From the NCBI RefSeq assembly GCF_002005145.1, contig NZ_CP019698.1:1550001-1614000 (forward strand): a stretch of 64,000 bases of DNA. The letters run 5' to 3'. Positions 27,729-36,977 of this stretch are shown here, piece after piece. This DNA comes from Desulforamulus ferrireducens (lineage in GTDB: Bacteria > Bacillota > Desulfotomaculia > Desulfotomaculales > Desulfotomaculaceae). The notes beneath the pieces are model-generated. The model was not told the origin of the DNA. It saw only the letters and a program-made list of their open reading frames with translations, and did no database searches. A program made the position numbers and the translations under genes. Each line of letters starts with the position of its first letter. Within the stretch, counting starts at the first letter, position 1.

Positions 27729-27757
27729 TTGTCACTTTGTAGGGGCTTTGGTATAAT
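27729..27757 (+). promoter_or_regulatory. Promoter of tyrS
   Basis: TTGTCA (27729-27734), 17-bp spacer, TATAAT (27752-27757). The leader to the tyrS start is only about 55 nt, too short for a T-box, so tyrS here seems not to be T-box controlled. Confidence 0.78.
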
Positions 27758-27819
27758 TAAAAAGATTGTGAATACCTTTTATTTCCTATGTATAGTTCTG
27801 AAAGGAGACCAGTTTCCCG

Positions 27820-29043
27820 ATGCTAGATGTAGAAAAACAACTGGAAATTATCAAGAGAGGTACTGCCGAGATTGTTCCTGAAGATGAATTGGTAGAGAAA
27901 TTAAAAAAATCAGTTACCAATAATAAGCCCTTACATATAAAACTAGGGCTGGATCCCTCTGCTCCTGATATTCACCTTGGCCACACGGTGGTGCTGCAAA
28001 AACTCAGACAGTTTCAGGAATTAGGGCATATTGTTACCCTTATCTTGGGAGATTTCACTGGTCGGATTGGCGATCCCACTGGTAAAACGGAAGCTAGAAA
28101 ACAACTAACAGAGGAAGAAGTATTGGCTAACGCCAGAACCTATGAAAAACAAATTTTTAAGATTCTCGATCCTCAAAAAACCATAGTTAAATTTAATAGT
28201 ACTTGGCTAGCACAATTAAAATTTGAAGATGTGATCCGTTTGGCAGCAACCACCACTGTGGCCCGGATGTTAGAACGTGAAGACTTTTCCAAACGTTATC
28301 GTGAAAACCTTCCCATTAGTATACATGAATTTTTCTACCCGTTAATGCAGGGCTATGATTCTGTTGCGCTGGAAGCAGACATAGAATTGGGTGGCACCGA
28401 CCAAAAATTTAATCTCTTAATGGGTCGCACACTACAAAAGGAATTTGGACAAGAACCTCAGATAGCATTAATGATGCCCATTTTAGAAGGATTAGATGGG
28501 GTCAACAAGATGAGTAAGAGCTTGGGTAACTACATCGGTATCGATGAGCCACCCCAGGAAATGTACGGTAAAACTATGTCCTTGCCGGATGAATTAATGG
28601 TTCGCTACTTTGAATTGGTTACTCCCGTTCCCTTAGAGGAAGTTAAAGCTATTGCTAAAGGACTGGAGGAAGGCAACCTTCACCCCAGGGATGTTAAAAT
28701 GCGGCTGGCCAGGGAAATTGTAACCTTCTATCACGGGGAAGAGGCTGCCTTGGAAGCCGAAGAGCATTTTAAAAAGGTCTTCCAAAAGAGGGAACTACCG
28801 GACGAAATTGAAACCTTTGAAGTTACAGCGGATCTTTATGAAGATGGGATGGTTTCTTTACCACGCTTACTTACCCAAGCAAAACTAGTCTCCAGCAACA
28901 GTGAGGCCAGAAGGCTAATTAAAGAGGGAGCAGTTAAGATAGATGGTGAAAAGGCAACAGACCCTAATATGCGTTTTGTTCCTGTCAATGATATGATTAT
29001 CAGAGCCGGCAAGCGCCGTTTTGCCAAACTGGTAGTAAAATAA
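27820..29043 (+). CDS. tyrS: Tyrosyl-tRNA synthetase
   Basis: Class I aminoacyl-tRNA synthetase of 407 residues charging tRNA-Tyr. The HIGH-type motif is His52-Leu-Gly-His55 and the KMSKS loop is at residues 230-234 ([10 protein letters not shown]). An S4 RNA-binding domain occupies the last 60 residues ([14 protein letters not shown]). The pattern and length fit the TyrZ-like (type 2) branch of bacterial TyrRS. AAAGGAGA precedes the ATG. It is followed by a hairpin that overlaps the yunB ribosome site. Confidence 0.96.
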   Translation: MLDVEKQLEIIKRGTAEIVPEDELVEKLKKSVTNNKPLHIKLGLDPSAPDIHLGHTVVLQKLRQFQELGHIVTLILGDFTGRIGDPTGKTEARKQLTEEEVLANARTYEKQIFKILDPQKTIVKFNSTWLAQLKFEDVIRLAATTTVARMLEREDFSKRYRENLPISIHEFFYPLMQGYDSVALEADIELGGTDQKFNLLMGRTLQKEFGQEPQIALMMPILEGLDGVNKMSKSLGNYIGIDEPPQEMYGKTMSLPDELMVRYFELVTPVPLEEVKAIAKGLEEGNLHPRDVKMRLAREIVTFYHGEEAALEAEEHFKKVFQKRELPDEIETFEVTADLYEDGMVSLPRLLTQAKLVSSNSEARRLIKEGAVKIDGEKATDPNMRFVPVNDMIIRAGKRRFAKLVVK

Positions 29044-29075
29044 CAGACAAATAGTACTTGTTTAACACCTTTTGC

Positions 29076-29117
29076 TTCACCTCCACATATAGATAAGAAT
29101 GTGGAGGTGAATTTTTT
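29076..29117 (+). terminator. Terminator-like hairpin carrying the yunB ribosome binding site
   Basis: TTCACCTCCACAT (29076-29088) pairs perfectly with ATGTGGAGGTGAA (29099-29111), followed at once by TTTTTT. The 3' arm contains GGAGGTG, the ribosome site of yunB, so folding would both end tyrS transcription and hide the yunB start. Confidence 0.8.
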
Positions 29118-29760
29118 GTTCAAGAAGAGAAGACAAGTGCCCCGAACAGTGTACTTAATGCCTATTTTGGCTGTTATGGTGGGGTTATTTTTTTTAGTTG
29201 ACAGCTTGCTACAGCCAACCCTGTTTACTATTGCTAAAGCAAAAGCTATTCATTTGGCTACAGATATTATGAACCAAACGGTACATGACAACCTTACCAA
29301 GCAGCAATTATCTTACCAAGACATTATAAATATTCATAAGGATGAGAAAGGAAAAATTGTGATGGTACAGGCTGATACCATCAGAATTAATAAAATATCT
29401 AATGAAATCACATTGAAAGTGCAGCAAGCTTTAAGGGATATAAATGAACAAAAAATTGGCATTCCACTGGGACAATTATTTGGTTTTCATTTACTGGCTG
29501 CCCTCGGACCAGAGTTTAATGTTAGAATGATTCCTGTGGGAGTTATTCGTGTTGATATTATTGACAAGTTTGAAGGAGCGGGTATTAACCAAACCAGACA
29601 TCTGATTTGGCTAGATCTTAGTTCGGAATTTCAAATAGCCATTCCATTATATAAAGAGGTCTTTATCGTAAATACCAAGGTACCGTTGGCCGAAAGCATT
29701 ATTGTAGGAGATGTTCCTCCTGCGCTGGTAACCATGCGAGGTGGAGTAATAGGGAATTAG
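29116..29760 (+). CDS. yunB: Sporulation protein YunB
   Basis: A 214-residue protein with a basic N-terminus (FKKRRQVPRTVYLM), one transmembrane helix (PILAVMVGLFFLVDSLL) and an extracytoplasmic domain beginning TIAKAKAIHLATDIMNQTV, typical of YunB, which is made in the mother cell and needed for full sporulation in Bacillus. TTG at 29116 is chosen: GGAGGTG ends 6 bases upstream. The GTG at 29101 would put this site inside the gene. Its presence supports a spore-forming host. Confidence 0.85.
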   Translation: MFKKRRQVPRTVYLMPILAVMVGLFFLVDSLLQPTLFTIAKAKAIHLATDIMNQTVHDNLTKQQLSYQDIINIHKDEKGKIVMVQADTIRINKISNEITLKVQQALRDINEQKIGIPLGQLFGFHLLAALGPEFNVRMIPVGVIRVDIIDKFEGAGINQTRHLIWLDLSSEFQIAIPLYKEVFIVNTKVPLAESIIVGDVPPALVTMRGGVIGN

Positions 29761-29893
29761 GAATCCAAAAACAATACATTTTCTGAGAATATTACGACGA
29801 AAAAGGAGAATAATACCTTTAACTTAGAGAACTAAGGGTGTTAAGGTTGTTTTAATTTTATCCAAGAAAAGTAGAAATGCCAGAAAATAGTTC

Positions 29894-29922
29894 TTGCACA
29901 AACAAATTGAAGATGGTATTAT
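29894..29922 (+). promoter_or_regulatory. Ribosomal RNA operon promoter
   Basis: TTGCAC (29894-29899), 17-bp spacer, TATTAT (29917-29922), about 350 bp before 16S. No better -35/-10 pair is evident in the leader. Confidence 0.65.
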
Positions 29923-30270
29923 AACAAATGTCGCCGCAAGGTGATGGAACAAAACAGGATATGTTACCAGAAACTCACACTTGCAAAACTGTGAGAGACA
30001 TGGTAAGATAAAATTCCGGTCGCGAGGCCGGGAAAACACAAAAAGTTGTTTGGCTCGTCAGAAGCGAGACAAACCTTGGTCTTTGAAAACTAAACAGGGA
30101 TGATGGATGAACAACAGGTCAAGCAAAAGTCAAGCGGTGACGCTTGAAACTATGATGACCACAAACATCCTCGTCAAGCGTTATGTAACGCTAGCGAGTA
30201 ATTCCAATAATGAATCCCCTAAAGGGGACGAGAGAACAAGAGCTAATCAAGCTCCTGAAATATTTAATAT
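29923..30270 (+). other. rRNA operon leader
   Basis: Untranslated leader between the promoter and 16S. It holds small hairpins (CCGG stem near 30017-30031; GTTTG/CAAAC stem at about 30048-30074) and a boxA-like CTTTGAAAACTAAACAGG near 30082, usual for rRNA antitermination and processing. No open reading frame is convincing here, and none of the 7-nt TTCGA repeats of the rest of the operon appears in it. Confidence 0.6.
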
Positions 30271-31890
<1,620 letters not shown>

Positions 31891-31893
31891 AGA

Positions 31894-31915
31894 TTCTCGA
31901 AGTTCGATATTCGAA
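31894..31915 (+). repeat. Short TTCGA heptad block (spacer copy 1)
   Basis: Three units (TTCTCGA, AGTTCGA, TATTCGA) plus one A, 8 nt after the 3' end of 16S. Same orientation as the 5' arms elsewhere. Confidence 0.8.
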
Positions 31916-31969
31916 CAGAGAAATCCAAGGTCGATCATTCATCATCTTACTGTTTAGTTTTGAGAGACC

Positions 31970-32005
31970 TTCTCGAAGTTCGAGGTTCGAAATTCGAAGT
32001 TCGAA
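31970..32005 (+). repeat. TTCGA heptad block (spacer copy 2)
   Basis: Exactly five units beginning TTCTCGA, plus one A. It is complementary to copy 3 and the two can form a long stem enclosing about 100 nt of the spacer. Confidence 0.85.
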
Positions 32006-32105
32006 AAAGAACCAAAACTTCAGAGGAAAAACATTCAACCAGTAATTACCGGTTGAATAACAAAGTCTCTTAATATAAAATGATAACTCCGAGGCTGATT
32101 CGAGT

Positions 32106-32140
32106 TCGAACCTCGAACTTCGAAAATCGAACCTCGAGAA
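32106..32140 (+). repeat. TTCGA heptad block, inverted (spacer copy 3)
   Basis: Five units in the complementary orientation (TCGAANN), ending TCGAGAA. It can pair with spacer copy 2 or with the block right after 23S (35591-35625); the latter pairing would make a stem bringing the two ends of 23S together. Confidence 0.85.
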
Positions 32141-32713
32141 ACGTTCCTTGAAAACTGAACAGCGAACAAGTAAAGCGTCGTAAATTACAATTTTGCAGGA
32201 AACTCAAACATGAGTAACCGAGCGAAAGAATTGGTCAAGAAGAAAAGGGCATACGGTGGATGCCTTGGCGCTATGGGCCGAAGAAGGGCGCGGTAAGCTG
32301 CGAAAAGCTACGGGGAGCTGCAAGCAAGCCTTGATCCGTAGATACCCGAATGGGGCAACCCGGCGGAGCAAACCTCCGTCACCCTATGCTGAACACATAG
32401 GCATAGAGGAGGGCACCCGGGGAACTGAAACATCTAAGTACCCGGAGGAAAAGAAAGAAACATCGAACCCCTCAGTAGCGGCGAGCGAACAGGGGCGAGC
32501 CTAAACCAGATTTCTTCGGAAATCTGGGGTTGCGGGACCCTCATCACGTGAAGACTAGACCTAGCCGAAGACACCTGGAAAGGTGCTGCACAGAAGGTAA
32601 AACACCTGTAGGCGAAAGGTCGAAATTTGCAGAGGAAATCCCAAGTACCGCAGGACACGTGAAACCCTGTGGGAATCCGGGGGGACCACCCCCCAAGGCT
32701 AAATACCCATAGC

Positions 32714-32753
<40 letters not shown>

Positions 32754-33245
32754 CACCCCGGGAGGGGAGTGAAAAAGAACCTGAAACCGTATGCTTACAA
32801 GCTGTCAGAGCACGGTTAAAGTGTGATGGCGTACTTTTTGTAGAACGGACCGGCGAGTTACATCTAACGTGCAGGTTAAGTTGTGAAAGACGGAGCCATA
32901 GCGAAAGCGAGTCTTAATAGGGCGCAATGTACGTTGGAGTAGACCCGAAACCTGGTGATCTACCCATGTCCAGAGTGAAGCTTTAGTAAAATAAAGTGGA
33001 GGCTCGAACCGACCTTCGTTGAAAAGGAGGCGGATGAGGTGTGGGTAGGGGTGAAATGCCAATCGAACCAGGAGATAGCTGGTTCTCCCCGAAATAGCTT
33101 TAGGGCTAGCCTCGGTTTGAGGTATACGGAGGTAGAGCACTGAATGGGCTAGGGGCCTTCACGGGTTACCGAACCCAATCAAACTCCGAATGCCGTAATA
33201 CCATAACCGGGAGTCAGACTGCGGGTGCTAAGATTCGTAGTCAAG

Positions 33246-33281
<36 letters not shown>

Positions 33282-33434
33282 GACATGCTAAGTGGAAAAG
33301 GATGTGGGGTTGCAGAGACAACCAGGATGTTGGCTTAGAAGCAGCCACCATTTAAAGAGTGCGTAATAGCTCACTGGTCAAGTGGCCCTGCGCCGAAAAT
33401 GAAACGGGGCTAAGCATGACACCGAAGCTTTGGA

Positions 33435-33871
33435 TTCTCGAGGTTCGATGTTCGAGATTCGATGTTCGAAAGGAGAACTCACATGATAAAAGATTATCAT
33501 GACCTAGAAGTGTATAAAAGAGGATATAAACTGGCTCTTGAAATACACAAATCAACAAAGAGTTTTCCACAGCATGAGATGTATGAGATAGGGAGCCAAT
33601 TAAGACGTGCAGCTGTATCAATACCTCTGAATATTGCTGAGGGATATGGCAGAAAGAACTATGTAGACGATTTTAAAAGGTTCTTAATAAATGCACTTGG
33701 TTCTTGTAATGAAGTTGCAGTGCTATTAGATATGATTAAGGATTTAGGATATATCTCTGAAGAGTACGAGGTACTAAAAGAGGAATACGATCATCTAGGC
33801 AGGCAGCTTAACAGATTAATACAAACATGGAAATAATCGAATTTCGAACTTCGAATATCGAACTTCGAGAA
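33435..33871 (+). other. 23S rRNA intervening sequence (helix 45)
   Basis: A 437-nt insertion between CACCGAAGCTTTGGA and TGGTAGGGGAGCGTTC, that is in the tip of helix 45, a known site for intervening sequences in other bacteria. Its ends are inverted heptad arms: 33435-33469 (TTCTCGA plus four NNTTCGA) and 33837-33871 (five TCGAANN units), each exactly 35 nt. The arms would form a stem that RNase III could cut, leaving 23S as two fragments. It encodes one small protein. Confidence 0.92.
33483..33836 (+). CDS. 23S rRNA intervening sequence protein (four-helix bundle, S23 family)
   Basis: A 117-residue protein of the family encoded inside 23S intervening sequences of Leptospira, Coxiella and others. 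Hallmarks: DYHDLEVYKRGYKLALEIH at the start, SQLRRAAVSIPLNIAEGYGR in the middle and FLINALGSCNEVAVLLDM, forming four helices. Function is unknown; crystallised homologues are pentameric helical bundles with a basic face suited to RNA. The ATG at 33483 has AAAGGAGA 6-7 bases upstream, so a real translation signal exists within the rRNA gene. Its stop ends where the 3' heptad arm begins. Codon use is AT-richer than the surrounding rRNA. Confidence 0.92.
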   Translation: MIKDYHDLEVYKRGYKLALEIHKSTKSFPQHEMYEIGSQLRRAAVSIPLNIAEGYGRKNYVDDFKRFLINALGSCNEVAVLLDMIKDLGYISEEYEVLKEEYDHLGRQLNRLIQTWK

Positions 33872-34331
33872 TGGTAGGGGAGCGTTCCTAGTTCGTAGAA
33901 GTCGTACCGAAAGGAGCGGTGGAGGACTAGGAAGTGAGAATGCCGGTATGAGTAAGCGAAAAGGCAGGTGAGAATCCTGCCCGCCGAAAACCTAAGGTTT
34001 TCTGGGGAAGGTTCGTCCGCCCAGAGTAAGTCGGGACCTAAGCCGAGGCCGCAAGGCGTAGGCGATGGACAATCGGTTGAGAATCCGATACCACCAATAA
34101 CCGTTTGAGGATGGAGTGACGCAGGAGGGTAGGTTAAGCCAGCGGTTGGAAAAGCTGGTCCAAGCCGGTAGGGAGTGTGGTAGGCAAATCCGCCACACGT
34201 AATCCTGAGAGGTGACGGGGAGCGAAAAATAGTAGCGAAGTAACTGATCCCAAACTGCCAAGAAAAGCTTCTAACTAGGTAAATTGGTGCCCGTACCGTA
34301 AACCGACACAGGTAGGTGGGGTGAAAATCCT

Positions 34332-34363
<32 letters not shown>

Positions 34364-34586
34364 CGGCAAAATGACCCCGTAACTTCGGGAGAAGGGGTGC
34401 CTCGTTATCGTGAAAGAAAAGCTTCTGGAGCGAGAAGAGGCCGCAGAGAAAAGGCCCAAGCGACTGTTTACCAAAAACACAGGTCCCTGCTAAAGCGAAA
34501 GCTGACGTATAGGGGCTGACGCCTGCCCGGTGCTGGAAGGTTAAGGGGAAATGTTAGCGGAAGCGAAGCATAGAACCGAAGCCCCA

Positions 34587-34637
<51 letters not shown>

Positions 34638-34922
34638 AGGTAAGTTCTGACCCGCACGAAAGGCGTAACGATTTGGGCACTGTCTCAACGAGGGGCTCGG
34701 TGAAATTGTAATGACGGTGAAGATGCCGTCTACCTGCGACAGGACAGAAAGACCCCGTGGAGCTTTACTGTAGCTTGACATTGGGTTTTGGTATTTGATG
34801 TACAGGATAGGTGGGAGACTTGGAAATCGGGACGCCAGTTTCGATGGAGTCGCCGTTGGGATACCACCCTTTAGATATTGAAATTCTAACTTAATGCCTT
34901 GAAGCAGGTATAAGGACAGTGT

Positions 34923-34955
<33 letters not shown>

Positions 34956-34961
34956 CAAAAG

Positions 34962-35008
<47 letters not shown>

Positions 35009-35112
35009 GTTAGAGTGCAAAGGCAAAAGGGAGCTTGACAGCGAGACCAACAAGTCGAGCTGGTACGAAAGTAGGGCTTAGTGATCCGGCGGTTCTGAGT
35101 GGAAGGGCCGTC

Positions 35113-35165
<53 letters not shown>

Positions 35166-35166
35166 C

Positions 35167-35262
<96 letters not shown>

Positions 35263-35267
35263 TACGT

Positions 35268-35310
<43 letters not shown>

Positions 35311-35337
35311 TCGCAGGCGCAGGAAACTTGAGAAGAG

Positions 35338-35369
<32 letters not shown>

Positions 35370-35590
35370 GATCACTGGAGTACCAGCTATCGTGCCAACG
35401 GTAGCGCTGGGTAACTATATCCGGACGGGATAAGTGCTGAAAGCATCTAAGCACGAAGCCCCCTTCAAGATGAGGTTTCCCACTACGCAAGTAGGTAAGA
35501 TCCCATGCAGACTACGTGGTAGATAGGCCGGGTGTGTAAGCACAGTAATGTGTTGAGCTGACCGGTACTAATAGATCGAGGTCTTGACCA

Positions 35591-35625
35591 AATTCGATGT
35601 TCGAAGTTCGAGATTCGAAGTTCGA
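35591..35625 (+). repeat. TTCGA heptad block after 23S
   Basis: Five units (AATTCGA, TGTTCGA, AGTTCGA, GATTCGA, AGTTCGA) beginning at the very 3' end of 23S. Complementary to spacer copy 3. Confidence 0.85.
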
Positions 35626-35704
35626 ACGGAAGATACGACGAGATTACTTAAAAGCTGTTCAGTTTTCAGGGAATGCGTAATTTTTGAATGAAGATAAGAC
35701 CCCA

Positions 35705-35753
35705 AAAAGCCGACGGCCGATGGCTGAAGGCCGATGGCCAAACAAGAAAAGCC
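35705..35753 (+). repeat. GGCC heptad block between 23S and 5S
   Basis: Seven consecutive 7-nt units, four ending GGCC or GGCT and two ending AGCC (GACGGCC, GATGGCT, GAAGGCC, GATGGCC and others), with one decayed unit in phase. A second heptad family with a different core from TTCGA. Confidence 0.75.
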
Positions 35754-35817
35754 AAAAACCTGCAATCTAAGGCACACTGCCTAGAAAGCAGCACACTATC
35801 ACAACAGCACAAAAATT

Positions 35818-35933
35818 TCTGGTGGCGATACCGGAGGGGGTACACCTGTTCCCATCCCGAACACAGCAGTTAAGTCCTCCAGGGCCGATGGTACTTGGGG
35901 CGCAAGCCCCTGGGAGAGTAGGTCGTCGCCAGA
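35818..35933 (+). rRNA. rrf: 5S ribosomal RNA
   Basis: About 116 nt. The ends TCTGGTGGCGA and TCGTCGCCAGA pair as the terminal stem. Internal conserved parts TTCCCATCCCGAACACAGCAGTTAAG (split 35850-35875) and GGGAGAGTAGG are typical of Firmicute 5S. No tRNA genes follow. Confidence 0.93.
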
Positions 35934-35942
35934 GTAATTTTT

Positions 35943-35980
35943 AAAGCCTAGTAGTTAGGATAAACTGCTAGGCTTTAGTA
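35943..35980 (+). terminator. Terminator of the rRNA operon
   Basis: AAAGCCTAGTAGTT (35943-35956) pairs with AACTGCTAGGCTTT (35963-35976) with one wobble and a 6-nt loop. The T tract after it is poor, but the position right after 5S supports the call. Confidence 0.75.
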
Positions 35981-36010
35981 TATTATGTATATCTTAATGA
36001 AGAAAGGATA

Positions 36011-36038
36011 AAAGGCCACTGGCAAATATCCAATGACC
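36011..36038 (+). repeat. Decayed GGCC heptad block
   Basis: Four 7-nt units (AAAGGCC, ACTGGCA, AATATCC, AATGACC) keep the spacing but have lost most of the core. Weak on its own; listed because of the clear copies nearby. Confidence 0.4.
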
Positions 36039-36071
36039 AGACCCAAGATTACCTAAAAGGTCCCTTATCCT

Positions 36072-36737
36072 CTAATCTGTAATACTAACATTCTTAAGTT
36101 CTTTTACATATGCTTCATGAACATAAACCTGCATTATTTTGTTATCTTTCATAAATCTAAATATGCCATTATCAAAATCTGTACCAATTTCTTTAAAGAA
36201 GATACCCTCATAAGCTACTTCTTTTGTATGTACAAAACTTAAACTGTAGCCTTCTCCTTCTTTAATTAAGTAGGCACGAACACCTTTTTCAAATCTATTT
36301 TGTTGGGCTTTAATGTCACGTGCCACGGAAACAACATGGAGATCTATAAAAGGAATTTCCCTTAACAAAACATTGATTAAGGAACCCTTAGTAATCTGTT
36401 CCCAACGACTTTGGACTGATTGACCGATAATAATCTGAGTAATTTGTTTTTCCCTGGCCACTTCGGCTATTACTTTAGGTACAGGTCGCTTTTCATTGTC
36501 CTTAATAATAAATTCTTCCACACCATTTTCTTCTGCTAATTGCTTCCACCTGCTAATATAATCTGATCTTTCTGCGTCCAATTCGTCAAGGGGTAATGGA
36601 TCTATGGTTAGTACATAAAGAGGGCAATCCAGCATGTTTGCAATCTTACAGCCCCTTTTGATAAGGCGTTCTCCATTGGGGCCATAGTATATACAGACAA
36701 GAATTTTTTCATCCATTCTGGTTCTATGTATTTTCAA
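36072..36737 (-). CDS. Universal-stress-protein-like protein (KdpD-type Usp domain)
   Basis: A 221-residue cytoplasmic protein. Residues about 9-145 resemble the Usp domain found in KdpD sensors (ILVCIYYGPNGERLIKRG at the start, then VAREKQITQIIIGQSVQSRWEQITKGS). The C-terminal 75 residues have no family I recognise. The TTG start at 36737 is supported by GAGGTGA 7 bases upstream; the GTG at 36758 would add seven residues and include that site. It is divergent from the mrp operon with 240 bp between, so a role in ion or osmotic sensing is plausible but unproven. Confidence 0.72.
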   Translation of the reverse strand: MKIHRTRMDEKILVCIYYGPNGERLIKRGCKIANMLDCPLYVLTIDPLPLDELDAERSDYISRWKQLAEENGVEEFIIKDNEKRPVPKVIAEVAREKQITQIIIGQSVQSRWEQITKGSLINVLLREIPFIDLHVVSVARDIKAQQNRFEKGVRAYLIKEGEGYSLSFVHTKEVAYEGIFFKEIGTDFDNGIFRFMKDNKIMQVYVHEAYVKELKNVSITD

Positions 36738-36977
36738 TTTCAGCTCACCTCGCTCCACTTGGGTTTGTTAAAGGATAACTATCATAATTATATTATAGAA
36801 AGCACCAGAGAGACTTTAGTTATTATATAATGTACTCGTAAAAAATTCAATTATGATTATACTATTAAGAAACCACACAATATCCATAATGGGTGAAATG
36901 TTATATAATATTATTATAGTATTAAATAAGCATAATGTGTAAAATAGAGAAAACCATAGAAAGGGGATCAATTACTG

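Noticed and set aside
27758-27819. T-box leader in front of tyrS
   Set aside because: The predicted transcript leader is only about 55 nt and has no T-box sequence or specifier stem.
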